DNA from: Sulfopaludibacter sp035606355
GTDB taxonomy: Bacteria; Acidobacteriota; Terriglobia; Bryobacterales; Bryobacteraceae
Direction: 5' to 3'
DNA length: 25,646 nt
Assembly (NCBI GenBank): GCA_035606355.1
Contig: DATNFO010000033.1
Span: 1 to 25,646, forward strand
The notes below the pieces were generated by a model that ran no database searches, had not been told where the DNA came from, and saw only the letters and a list, made by a program, of their open reading frames with translations. Both the position numbers and the translations under genes were made by a program. Positions 16,836 through 24,253 of this stretch are shown here, piece by piece. Within the stretch, counting starts at the first letter, position 1; the number at the start of each line of letters is the position of its first letter.

Positions 16836-18295
16836 CGGAGCACCGGCTTGCGGGCCGCGCCCACTTCATCCACGCGACTGGTCCGGGTGCCGTAAGGAGC
16901 GTTCTTCACCAGTTGCGGATCGCTTTCAACTTCCTTGGCGATGGCCTGCATGGCGGAAATGAACTCGTCGATTTCCCGCTTGCCCTCGGTCTCTGTCGGC
17001 TCAATCATGAGCGCGCCGTGCACGATGAGCGGGAAACTCACGGTGTACGGATGGAAACCGTAGTCGATGAGCCGCTTGGCAATATCGCCCGTGCGGACGC
17101 CGGCCTTCGCCTGACGATCGTCGCTGAAGACGACTTCGTGCATGTTCGGCGAGGGGTACGGCAGGTCGTAATAGGGCTCGAGTTGCTTGCGGATATAGAC
17201 GGCGTTGAGCACCGCATCCAGCGTGGCATTGCGGAGTCCGGGTCCGCCGTGCGCCAGAATGTACGCGAGGGCGCGGACCAGCACTCCGAAATTGCCGTAG
17301 AACGCGCGTACGCGGCCGATTGAGTTCTTGCGCTTATAGTCCCAGGCGAGTTTTTTGCCGGAACGCTTCAGGCGCGGCGTGGGCAGGAACGGTTCGAGCG
17401 CCTTCTTCACAGCCACGGGACCAGCGCCGGGGCCACCTCCGCCGTGCGGCGTCGAGAACGTCTTATGCAGGTTGAGGTGCATGACGTCCACTCCGAAATC
17501 GCCGGGGCGCGCCATACCGACGAGCGCGTTCATGTTCGCGCCATCCATGTAGAGCATGGCGCCTTTCTTGTGCAGAATGTCGGCCGCGTGGATAATGTTC
17601 TCTTCGAAGACGCCGAGCGTGTTCGGGTTCGTCACCATCAGCGCCGCGACATCGCCCGTGACGAGCTGCTCCAGCGCGCCCACGTCGAGGACGCCGGTCT
17701 CGCTGGATTTGATGTTCTCGATAGCGTAACCGGCGATGGCGGCGGTTGCCGGGTTGGTGCCATGCGCCGAATCGGGGATCAGAATCTTCTTGCGCGGGTT
17801 GCCCTTCTTTTCCAGCAGCGCGCGGATGAGCAGAATGCCGGTGAGTTCGCCGTGCGCTCCGGCGGCAGGCTGAAGTGTAACCGCGTCCATGCCCGTGATT
17901 TCGGCGAGTGCGTTTTCAACGCGCTCCATCACGGCCATGCAGCCCTGCGCGAGAGCCTCCGGCTGATAGGGATGCGCCCAGGCGAGCCCGTCAATGCGGG
18001 CGACGGCTTCGTTGATCCGGGGGTTGTACTTCATGGTGCAGGAGCCCAGCGGATACATGCCGTAATCGATGGCGTAATTCCAGGTGGAAAGCCGCGTGAA
18101 GTGGCGAATCGCTTCCACCTCGCTCACTTCGGGGAAACCTTCGATCTCGTCGCGAACGTTTTCAGCGCCGAGCAGCGCGGCCGCGTCGGGCGCGGGCACA
18201 TCGAGTTCCGGAAGCTGGTAGGCGCGCTTTCCGGGTGAAGATCGCTCAAACAGGAGCGCTTCGTTTTGCGAGAGATGCGAACGAACTTTGCTCAT
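16820..18295 (-). CDS. gcvPB: Glycine dehydrogenase (decarboxylating) subunit 2
   Basis: PLP-bearing half of the split P-protein of the glycine cleavage system: with GcvPA it decarboxylates glycine and passes the aminomethyl group to lipoyl-GcvH. The 491 residues match the family. The PLP lysine is Lys278 in LNLHKTFSTPHGGGGPGAGP, preceded by DGANMNALVG; also seen are YPLGSCTMKYNP (81-92), TLQPAAGAHGE (140-150) and PDSAHGTNPATAA. The start ATG overlaps the gcvPA stop by 4 bases (ATGA), a classical coupling signal for two subunits made in equal amounts. Its 3' end overlaps the following membrane protein gene by 16 bp. Confidence 0.97.
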   Translation of the reverse strand: MSKVRSHLSQNEALLFERSSPGKRAYQLPELDVPAPDAAALLGAENVRDEIEGFPEVSEVEAIRHFTRLSTWNYAIDYGMYPLGSCTMKYNPRINEAVARIDGLAWAHPYQPEALAQGCMAVMERVENALAEITGMDAVTLQPAAGAHGELTGILLIRALLEKKGNPRKKILIPDSAHGTNPATAAIAGYAIENIKSSETGVLDVGALEQLVTGDVAALMVTNPNTLGVFEENIIHAADILHKKGAMLYMDGANMNALVGMARPGDFGVDVMHLNLHKTFSTPHGGGGPGAGPVAVKKALEPFLPTPRLKRSGKKLAWDYKRKNSIGRVRAFYGNFGVLVRALAYILAHGGPGLRNATLDAVLNAVYIRKQLEPYYDLPYPSPNMHEVVFSDDRQAKAGVRTGDIAKRLIDYGFHPYTVSFPLIVHGALMIEPTETEGKREIDEFISAMQAIAKEVESDPQLVKNAPYGTRTSRVDEVGAARKPVLRWKPA

Positions 18296-19653
18296 GCCAG
18301 CACCTCCGTACCAGGCTGCTCGGGAACCTGATCGACGGAGTGGCCGAACGCGGCGGCGACTTCATCCATCTGGCCGCGGCGGCTCATCTCGGTAGCGCAG
18401 AGGAGCATGCAATCGGCGAGTTCCGGATAGAACCTGCCAAGCGGCAACCCTCCGATGATTTTCTTTTTCAGCAAGGCTTTGTTGATGTCGTCGGGGGATT
18501 TGCCTTCGGCGCGCGCCACGAATTCGTTGAAAAACGGTCCGCTAAAACGCGGCGTCACAAGGCCGGAGAGATAGTGCGCCTTCGCCAGATTCTGCGTGGC
18601 GAGTTCGCGGAGTCCGGCTTTGCCGTAGACGGTCATAAAGACCGTGGCCATGAGCGCGATGAGCGCCTGATTCGTACAGATGTTGCTTGTCGCCTTCTCG
18701 CGGCGAATGTGCTGCTCGCGCGTGGAAAGCGTCAAGCAGAACGCGCGGTTGCCGTTCGAATCGACGGTCTGGCCGACGAGGCGACCCGGCATCTGGCGGA
18801 TAAACTTCTCCTTGGTCGCCAGGATTCCGGCGTACGGACCGCCGTAGCTGGGCGAGATGGCGAAGCTCTGCAATTCGCCGGCGACAATATCGGCTTCAGC
18901 GGGGGGAGCGATGAGGCCCATGGAAACGGCTTCGGTGAAGACGACGATCAGCAGAGCGCCGCGACGATGGGCGATCTCGGCAGCCTGCTTCACCTGCTCG
19001 ACGATGCCGAAGAAATTCGGCGACTGAATAATCACCGCGGCCGTGAGGTCATCGATCTTGCGTTCGAGATCTTCAAGGTCAATAGTGCCCGCGTCCTGCA
19101 CATACCCGAACTCTTCGACCGGCATGCCCTGATGTTTCGCGTACGTCTGAAGAACTTCGCGGTATTCCGGATGCACGGACTTGGCGATCACGACCTTGCC
19201 TTTGCCGGTGGCGCGGACGGCCATCATCGCGGCCTCAGGCACGGCGGTGGAGCCGTCGTACATAGAGGCATTGGCCACATCCATGCCGGTGAGCTGGCAG
19301 AGCATGGTTTGAAATTCAAAGATGGTGGTGAGGGTGCCCTGCGAGATTTCCGCCTGGTATGGCGTGTACGACGTCAAAAATTCGCCGCGCGAGACCACCG
19401 TATCCACCAACACCGGCCGGTAGTGATTGTAGACGCCTGCGCCGAGAAAGCTGGCATAGCCGTTCGCGTTTTCGGCGGCCCGGGCGCGGAAGTACTCGAC
19501 AATTTCGTATTCGCTGAGGCCGGCCTCCAGCTCCAGAGGGCGCTTGAGGCGGACGGATTCGGGCAGGTGCGCGAAGAAGTCTTCGGCCGAGCCCACGCCG
19601 CAGGCATCCAGCATCTCGCGGCGTTCGGAATCGGATTTCGGGAGGTAACGCAA
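18292..19653 (-). CDS. gcvPA: Glycine dehydrogenase (decarboxylating) subunit 1
   Basis: N-terminal half of the split P-protein, 453 residues, forming the heterotetramer with GcvPB. Family features are the start (M)RYLPKSDSERREML, SFLGAGVYNHYRP, TSYTPYQAEISQGTLTTIFEFQTMLCQLTGMDVANASMYDGSTA, and the tail with FNEFVAR. It lacks the PLP lysine, as expected for this subunit. The start codon is TTG (19651-19653), directly abutting the gcvH TAG; AGGAG on the minus strand about 11 nt upstream, inside gcvH, supports it. An in-frame start further upstream would run into the stop. A 488-codon antisense frame across it is a shadow. Confidence 0.97.
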   Translation of the reverse strand: MRYLPKSDSERREMLDACGVGSAEDFFAHLPESVRLKRPLELEAGLSEYEIVEYFRARAAENANGYASFLGAGVYNHYRPVLVDTVVSRGEFLTSYTPYQAEISQGTLTTIFEFQTMLCQLTGMDVANASMYDGSTAVPEAAMMAVRATGKGKVVIAKSVHPEYREVLQTYAKHQGMPVEEFGYVQDAGTIDLEDLERKIDDLTAAVIIQSPNFFGIVEQVKQAAEIAHRRGALLIVVFTEAVSMGLIAPPAEADIVAGELQSFAISPSYGGPYAGILATKEKFIRQMPGRLVGQTVDSNGNRAFCLTLSTREQHIRREKATSNICTNQALIALMATVFMTVYGKAGLRELATQNLAKAHYLSGLVTPRFSGPFFNEFVARAEGKSPDDINKALLKKKIIGGLPLGRFYPELADCMLLCATEMSRRGQMDEVAAAFGHSVDQVPEQPGTEVLA

Positions 19654-20037
19654 CTACTTTTCGGCTCCTATATAGGTTTGATAATCGGCGGCGGACATTA
19701 GATTCTGAACGTCCGCGGGCGAGGCGAGCTTCACTTTGACGAGCCAGGCTGCGCCATGCGGATCGTCGTTGAGCTTTTCGGGCGAATCGGCGAGCGTCTG
19801 GTTGACCTCGGTGACTTCGCCGGCGACGGGCGAGTAGACGTCGCTCACTGCCTTGACGGATTCGACGGAGCCCAGCGATTTTCCGGCTTCTAACTTCGTG
19901 CCGGGCTTCGGCAGGTCGACGTACACGATGTCGCCGAGCTCTTCCTGGGCGTGGTCGGTGATGCCTACGGTCGCAGTGTCGCCTTCCACGAGGACCCACT
20001 CGTGTTCCTTGGTGTAGCGGAAGTTTTCTGGATACAT
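19654..20037 (-). CDS. gcvH: Glycine cleavage system H protein
   Basis: Lipoyl carrier of the glycine cleavage system, 127 residues, shuttling the aminomethyl intermediate between GcvP and GcvT and the dihydrolipoyl form to Lpd. The lipoylated residue is Lys62 in GSVESVKAVSDVYSPVAGEV, the exact family motif. N-terminal RYTKEHEWV and ITDHAQEELGDIVYVDLP are also typical. It starts 3 bp after the gcvT stop and ends directly at the TTG of gcvPA, in the order T-H-PA-PB. Lipoyl attachment enzymes and Lpd are not in the window. Confidence 0.98.
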   Translation of the reverse strand: MYPENFRYTKEHEWVLVEGDTATVGITDHAQEELGDIVYVDLPKPGTKLEAGKSLGSVESVKAVSDVYSPVAGEVTEVNQTLADSPEKLNDDPHGAAWLVKVKLASPADVQNLMSAADYQTYIGAEK

Positions 20038-20040
20038 GGT

Positions 20041-21144
20041 TTATTTCGCTCGTTTGTAGAACGGTGTTTCCACGGTTACCGCATCCACGGGCTGGTTGCG
20101 GATGATGATTTGGATCGACTTCCCGGGTACGGCATGTTCGATCGGCAGGTAGCAGAGGCCGATGTTCTTGTTCAGTGTGGGGGCCGGCGAGCCGCTGGTG
20201 ACCCAACCGGCGGGCGCGCCATCGAGGTAGACTTCATAGCCGTCGCGGGCAATGCCTCGTCCGCGCATTTCGAAGCCTGCGAGTTTGCGTTTGAGTCCGG
20301 CTTCTTTGGCTCTCACGAGAGCGTCGCGGCCGGTGAAATCGCCCTTGTCGATTTTGACGATCCAGCCGAGGTCGGCTTCCAGCGGGTTGATGGACGCGTC
20401 GATTTCGTGGCCGTAGAGCGCCATCTTCGCTTCCAGGCGAAGAGTGTTGCGAGCGCCGAGCCCAGCCGGCTTAATGCCGAATTCGGCTCCGGCGTTCATG
20501 ACTTCGTTCCAGATGCGTGCGGCTTCGGACGGAGGCACGTAGATTTCGAAGCCATCCTCGCCGGTATACCCGGTGTGCGCGATGCGCGCCGGAGTTCCGG
20601 CAACTTCGCCATCAGTGAACCAGTAGTATTTGATAGCTTTGAGATCGGTGGACGTAAGCTTTTGCAGCGTGGCTGCGCCCTTGGGGCCCTGTATGGCCAA
20701 CTGCGCGTATTGCGACCCGGCATTTTCGACGCTGCAATCGAACTTGTTCTGCGCCTGGATATGCTCGAAATCCTTATCCTGATTCGACGCGTTGACGCAG
20801 ACGAAGATGTGGTCCGGCGCGACCTTGTGGACGAGAATGTCGTCGACGAAACCGCCGTGGTCGTACAGCAGGCCGGAATAGTGGGCCTGACCGATCTGTA
20901 GCTTAGCGACGTTGTTCGTGGTCACGGCATCGGCGAGTTGGGCGGCCTGAGGACCGCGGATCTCGATTTCCCCCATGTGGGACACGTCGAACAGGCCGAC
21001 AGACGTGCGGACGGCGTTGTGTTCGTCGATGATTCCGGAGTATTGGACGGGCATGTCCCAGCCCCCGAAATCGACCATTTTGGCGCCGAGGGCCCGATGG
21101 ACGGAATTCAGGGGCGTGACACGGAGCGACGAGGCTTCGGGCAT
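20041..21144 (-). CDS. gcvT: Aminomethyltransferase (glycine cleavage T protein)
   Basis: Transfers the methylene carbon from aminomethyl-lipoyl-GcvH to tetrahydrofolate, giving 5,10-methylene-THF and ammonia. At 367 residues it is of normal length. Visible are MVDFGGWDMPVQY, GLFDVSHMGEI, the folate-domain region VNASNQDKDFEH, HTGYTGEDGFEIY, NTLRLEAKMALYGHEID and the C-terminal barrel with PAGWVTSGSPAPTLNKNIG. First gene of the gcv cluster. The gap to the upstream STAS gene is 45 bp, too short for a glycine riboswitch, and I see none. There is no Shine-Dalgarno; an extended -10-like TGTTAGCCT ends 8 nt before the ATG. Confidence 0.97.
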   Translation of the reverse strand: MPEASSLRVTPLNSVHRALGAKMVDFGGWDMPVQYSGIIDEHNAVRTSVGLFDVSHMGEIEIRGPQAAQLADAVTTNNVAKLQIGQAHYSGLLYDHGGFVDDILVHKVAPDHIFVCVNASNQDKDFEHIQAQNKFDCSVENAGSQYAQLAIQGPKGAATLQKLTSTDLKAIKYYWFTDGEVAGTPARIAHTGYTGEDGFEIYVPPSEAARIWNEVMNAGAEFGIKPAGLGARNTLRLEAKMALYGHEIDASINPLEADLGWIVKIDKGDFTGRDALVRAKEAGLKRKLAGFEMRGRGIARDGYEVYLDGAPAGWVTSGSPAPTLNKNIGLCYLPIEHAVPGKSIQIIIRNQPVDAVTVETPFYKRAK

Positions 21145-21152
21145 GAAAATTC

Positions 21153-21161
21153 AGGCTAACA
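21153..21161 (-). promoter_or_regulatory. Candidate extended -10 promoter of gcvT
   Basis: On the minus strand TG-T-TAGCCT ends 8 nt before the ATG of gcvT. It matches the consensus only at TG, T, A and final T, so it is proposed mainly because it repeats the spacing seen before tdh and the cysteine desulfurase. Confidence 0.28.
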
Positions 21162-21189
21162 CACGGCCGCTGTGCATGCGGCTGGGCGC

Positions 21190-21534
21190 TTAGGAGAAGC
21201 TGCGGATGGCGGCTGCTTCGTCGTCGTGAACATCGAAAACGGTGTACAGCTTGGTAATTTGCAGCAGGTCGCGCACGCGCTTGTTGAGGTTCAGCAATTT
21301 GAGCTGACCTCCCGAGTTCGTGACGGTGGTGAAGCCGCTGACGAGTTCGCCGATGCCGGAGCTATCGATATAGGAGACCTCGCCCAGGTTGAGCAGGATC
21401 TTCTTATGGCCCTTGCTGACCAAGTCGCGCAGGGAATCGCGCAGGGCGCTGGACCCCTCACCGAGAGTGATCCGCCCCGCGACGTCCACTACCGTCGCAT
21501 CGCCGACTTGCCGAGTGTTCAACTTTACGCTCAC
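21190..21534 (-). CDS. STAS-domain anti-sigma factor antagonist (RsbV/SpoIIAA type)
   Basis: Partner-switching regulator of 114 residues. It binds an RsbW-type kinase when unphosphorylated and frees that kinase's target. The fold is a single STAS domain: VGDATVVDVAGRITLGEGS, LLNLGEVSYIDSSGIGELV, LKLLNLNKRVRDLLQITKLYTVFDV. The phospho-acceptor is Ser58 in Asp57-Ser58-Ser59-Gly60, numbering identical to B. subtilis SpoIIAA. The start is GTG at 21532-21534 with an ideal AGGAGG 7 nt upstream. It lies 15 bp behind the RsbW-type kinase gene, so the pair is one unit. No sigma factor or PP2C phosphatase gene is nearby, so the final target is unknown. Confidence 0.93.
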   Translation of the reverse strand: MSVKLNTRQVGDATVVDVAGRITLGEGSSALRDSLRDLVSKGHKKILLNLGEVSYIDSSGIGELVSGFTTVTNSGGQLKLLNLNKRVRDLLQITKLYTVFDVHDDEAAAIRSFS

Positions 21535-21549
21535 CGAAATGCCTCCTGG

Positions 21550-21990
21550 CTACTTTGACACCGTGTATTTGACTAAAGTTAATTCCGTACCGCCGGCTTC
21601 CGGCCGGCGAACCTCAAACTCATCCATGAAGGACTTGATGAGGAAGATGCCGCGACCCGAAGTGCGCAGAAGGTTTTCCGGCGCGAGCGGGTCAGGCAGA
21701 TTTTCATAATCGAAGCCTTCGCCCTGGTCCGCAATCTGAATCGTGAAGCGGTTGTCGCCGTGAGAGACGGCGAAGCGGACCTTCTTATTGGCGTTGTAGC
21801 GATTGCCGTGGACAACGGCATTTACCATGGATTCGCGGACGGCCATCCCAATCTTCATGAGGTCGTCTTCATCGAAGCCGGCGCGCTGGGCGAGACCTAC
21901 GGCGAGTTCTTCGGCGCTATCGACGCTCTCGAGAGTGGAGTCGAGAAGGCGCTCCACAGCTTCGGGTACAGGCCGCTTGTTATCGCGCAT
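21550..21990 (-). CDS. RsbW/SpoIIAB-type anti-sigma factor serine kinase
   Basis: GHKL-fold ATPase that should bind and phosphorylate the downstream STAS protein. The ATP-site motifs are all present: N box ESMVNAVVHGN, G1 box DQGEGFD, G2 box GRGIFLIKSFMDE. I choose the ATG at 21988-21990 (146 residues), giving MRDNKRPVPEAVERLLDSTLESVD, because relatives begin close to this first helix. The frame is open to a TTG at 22056, but those TTG bases look like part of a -35 box (TTGACT) and lack a Shine-Dalgarno. Gene order is kinase then antagonist, the reverse of the usual rsbV-rsbW. In acidobacteria such kinases also act on response-regulator or non-sigma targets, so calling it anti-sigma is by family. 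Confidence 0.9.
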   Translation of the reverse strand: MRDNKRPVPEAVERLLDSTLESVDSAEELAVGLAQRAGFDEDDLMKIGMAVRESMVNAVVHGNRYNANKKVRFAVSHGDNRFTIQIADQGEGFDYENLPDPLAPENLLRTSGRGIFLIKSFMDEFEVRRPEAGGTELTLVKYTVSK

Positions 21991-22028
21991 ATCGGGAACA
22001 GCCGGATCGGGGCAAAGCGAATCGTCAG

Positions 22029-22056
22029 AATAAATTACGGGCGTATAGAAAGTCAA
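22029..22056 (-). promoter_or_regulatory. Candidate promoter of the RsbW/STAS pair
   Basis: On the minus strand TTGACT (22051-22056) and TTTATT (22029-22034) are 16 nt apart, which would give a leader of about 30 nt to the ATG at 21990. The -35 is near consensus; the -10 matches 4 of 6. Confidence 0.35.
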
Positions 22057-22274
22057 GGCGAGGCCGGGAGGGCGCAGCCGCTCACCCTAGCTTCGCGGTG
22101 GCTTCGAAATTGGGTTCGTTTTCGCGGGTGGCGCAGGGCGGTTGTTTGTTTTCTTCAGATTAGGGACCCGGTTTGGGTTCGTTCGGTAATTTTGCCGATC
22201 GACGGTGCCGTTGGGGTGGCTGCTTTCCGGACGTGCTCCTCCTAATTCGACCTTACCATGCTTAGCCTGGTTTG
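22057..22274. other. Non-coding interval with a short direct repeat
   Basis: No gene is supported here. The sequence holds two direct copies of TTGGGTTCGTT (22110-22120 and 22173-22183) 63 bp apart, T-rich stretches between them, and a CTCCTCCT stretch near 22237. It runs up to the palindrome at 22275. Confidence 0.5.
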
Positions 22275-22296
22275 CGACCGGGCAGGAGCCCGGTCG
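22275..22296. repeat. Intergenic palindrome, copy 4, fused to a stop codon
   Basis: Arms CGACCGGGC and GCCCGGTCG (9 bp, perfect) around loop AGGA. On the minus strand it begins on the base after the TAA of the SAM hydroxide adenosyltransferase gene and is followed by GCAAAC, the same context as copy 2. Confidence 0.8.
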
Positions 22297-23082
22297 TTAC
22301 AGCACCAGCTCCGCGCCGGCTCCGGGGTCACATTTCATTTTGGCGGCGGCGGAGGCTTGGGCCAGCGAGATTTCGAGGTAGCCTCCGCTTCCCCAGATCA
22401 GGAAGAGTTCTCCGGGACCCGTTTCGGCGTAGTTGCGGGCGAGCACGTCGATGGTGTGGCGGCCGACGGTCATGTGGAAATCGCGCGTTTCGAGATCGGG
22501 GAAATCGTCACGGTGGAAGTTGGTGATGATGTTGCCGAAGCGATCGATTTTGAGGATGCGGCCGGACCAGGTCCGCTTGCCGGTGCGGGTGGGCTTGTGG
22601 AAGTCCGGCCGAACGTAGTCATCGATTAGTTTGCCGACCTTGGAGGGAAGGACCCCGGCGGCGATGTGGGCGCCGACCGGCGAGAAGATGTCGCGGCCGT
22701 GGAAGGTCTTGCTGACCGGGTGCAGGAAGTACTTTTCGTTCGAGATCAGCCGGACTTTGTTCTTCTCGCGCGCATCGATCATGGCGAGCACGCCGTTGTC
22801 CGGCGCGATGAAATACTGCCCCGCGGCTTCCATGAGGATCGGGCGGCGGGCGGTGCCGACTCCGGGATCGACCACCACCACGTGCACCGTCTTTTTCGGG
22901 AAATAGCGATACGTCTGCGCGAGCAGGTAGGCGCCTTCCTCAATGGCGAAGGGCTGCACGCCGTGGCTGATGTCCACGAGTTGCGCTTCGGGGCAGATCG
23001 CGAGAATGACGCCTTTCATCGTGCCCACGTAGTGGTCGGAGAGGCCGAAATCCGTGGTGAGGGTCAGGATCGGTTTTCGCAT
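22297..23082 (-). CDS. SAM hydroxide adenosyltransferase (DUF62 family SAM hydrolase)
   Basis: Enzyme of 261 residues from the fluorinase/chlorinase superfamily; the hydroxide-type members split S-adenosylmethionine with water into adenosine and methionine. Family signatures are TLTTDFGLSDHYVG (7-20), VVVDPGVGTARRP, FIAPDNGVL, TFHGRDIFSPVGA and DRFGNIITN. The Asp-Arg-His triad of the hydroxide enzymes is present as Asp72, Arg79 and His128, with the same Asp-to-Arg spacing (7) as the archaeal enzyme I remember. Halogenases lack this triad, so halogenation is unlikely. The biological purpose is unclear for the whole family. The ATG at 23080-23082 has no Shine-Dalgarno and lies 16 bp from the start of the divergent cysteine desulfurase gene. 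Its TAA is joined to a palindrome. Confidence 0.92.
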   Translation of the reverse strand: MRKPILTLTTDFGLSDHYVGTMKGVILAICPEAQLVDISHGVQPFAIEEGAYLLAQTYRYFPKKTVHVVVVDPGVGTARRPILMEAAGQYFIAPDNGVLAMIDAREKNKVRLISNEKYFLHPVSKTFHGRDIFSPVGAHIAAGVLPSKVGKLIDDYVRPDFHKPTRTGKRTWSGRILKIDRFGNIITNFHRDDFPDLETRDFHMTVGRHTIDVLARNYAETGPGELFLIWGSGGYLEISLAQASAAAKMKCDPGAGAELVL

Positions 23083-23091
23083 TGATAAAAT
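23083..23091 (+). promoter_or_regulatory. Candidate extended -10 promoter of the cysteine desulfurase gene
   Basis: TG-A-TAAAAT is a 5-of-6 -10 with the TG extension. It ends 7 nt before the GTG at 23099 and overlaps the alternative ATG at 23090, which argues for GTG 23099 as a leaderless start. Confidence 0.5.
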
Positions 23092-23098
23092 GGAGTCA

Positions 23099-24253
23099 GT
23101 GCAGCATTTTTATTTCGACCACAACGCCACCACCCCTGTGTCTCCGGAAGCCATGGAGGCCATGGTGCAGTGTCTCGGTCAAGTGTATGGTAACGCCTCC
23201 AGCATTCACCGGTTCGGCCAGAGCGCCAAGCAGAAACTGGAGGCTGCGCGGCGGCAGGTGGCGTCGCTGATCAACGCGCCTGCCACTTCGATGGTGTTCA
23301 CAAGCGGCGGCACGGAGTCGGACAATCTGGCGATTCTCGGCACGGTGCGCGCGGCGGGCGACGGCCGGCGGCATGTGGTGACGAGCTCGGTAGAGCATCC
23401 CGCGGTGCTGGCGAGTTGCCGGCAGTTGGAGCGCGAGGGATATGCGGTGACATGCCTGCGCGTGGGCGCGAGCGGCGCAGTCAATCCCGACGATCTGCGC
23501 GCGGCGCTGCGGCCCGAAACCGCTCTGGTGACGGTGATGCACGCGAACAACGAGACGGGCGTGATTCAGCCGGTAGCCGAGATTTGCAAGATTGCGCATG
23601 AGGCGGGCGTCCCGGTGCACGTGGACGGCGTGCAGGCTCTGGGCAAGATTCCGGTGGATGTGGAAGCGCTCGGGGTGGACCTATATACCGTCAGCGCACA
23701 CAAAATCTATGCTCCGAAGGGTGTGGGCGCGCTGTACATCCGCAAAGGAACGAAGCTGGCGGCGACCACTTTCGGGGGCCACCACGAGCGCGAGCGGCGC
23801 GCCGGCACCGAGAACGTGCCGGGGATCGCGGCGTTCGGCTCGGCGGCGGACGCTTGCGCCGTGCAACTGGCCGCGGACGCCGAGCGGATCGGCAATTTGC
23901 GCGACCGGTTGGAGGCTGCGGTACTGGAGCGAATTCCGGGCAGCGGCGTGAACGGGTCGCGCTGGAATCGCGTTCCGAACACGACGAATCTGTACTTCGA
24001 AGGCATCGACGGCGAGGCGCTGACGATCGCGCTGGACCTGCGCGGGTTCGCGGTCTCGACCGGCGCGGCGTGCTCCAGCGGAGCGATTGCGCCATCGCAC
24101 GTTTTGACGGCAATGGGCTTCCCGGCGGACCGGGCACGCGCATCGATGCGTTTCAGCCTGGGGCGCGGGAATACTGTGGAGCAGGTAGATGCTCTGGTGG
24201 AAGCGCTGAGCGCTTCGGTGGCGCATCTGCGGAGGATTTCGGTGCATGCCTGA
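23099..24253 (+). CDS. Cysteine desulfurase (NifS/IscS family)
   Basis: PLP enzyme that takes sulfur from cysteine as an enzyme persulfide and hands it to Fe-S scaffolds or, here most likely, to MnmA. With GTG 23099 as start it has 384 residues and begins (M)QHFYFDHNATTPVSP, the usual family beginning. Family motifs are FTSGGTESDNLAI, HANNETGVIQP, VDGVQALGK, the PLP Lys202 in SAHKIYAPKGVG, and the persulfide Cys325 in STGAACSSGAI on a class I type loop. An in-frame ATG at 23090 would add three residues. Neither start has a Shine-Dalgarno. The last 8 bases overlap mnmA (ATGCCTGA), the arrangement of the dedicated desulfurase YrvO and MnmA in Bacillus. No iscU, iscA or sufBCD lies nearby. Confidence 0.95.
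   Translation: MQHFYFDHNATTPVSPEAMEAMVQCLGQVYGNASSIHRFGQSAKQKLEAARRQVASLINAPATSMVFTSGGTESDNLAILGTVRAAGDGRRHVVTSSVEHPAVLASCRQLEREGYAVTCLRVGASGAVNPDDLRAALRPETALVTVMHANNETGVIQPVAEICKIAHEAGVPVHVDGVQALGKIPVDVEALGVDLYTVSAHKIYAPKGVGALYIRKGTKLAATTFGGHHERERRAGTENVPGIAAFGSAADACAVQLAADAERIGNLRDRLEAAVLERIPGSGVNGSRWNRVPNTTNLYFEGIDGEALTIALDLRGFAVSTGAACSSGAIAPSHVLTAMGFPADRARASMRFSLGRGNTVEQVDALVEALSASVAHLRRISVHA

Noticed and set aside
15634..16869. 411-codon frame within the membrane glycosyltransferase gene
   Set aside because: Arg-rich out-of-frame translation of the same strand; the real frame has membrane helices and operon overlap.
18235..19701. 488-codon open frame antisense to gcvPA
   Set aside because: It lies opposite a well-conserved enzyme gene and has the composition of a reverse-complement artefact.
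21145..21189. Possible glycine riboswitch before gcvT
   Set aside because: The gap is only 45 bp, too short for one aptamer, and holds no recognisable conserved core.
22297..23082. SAM-dependent fluorinase or chlorinase
   Set aside because: The Asp72-Arg79-His128 triad marks the hydroxide-using branch, and no halometabolite genes are nearby.
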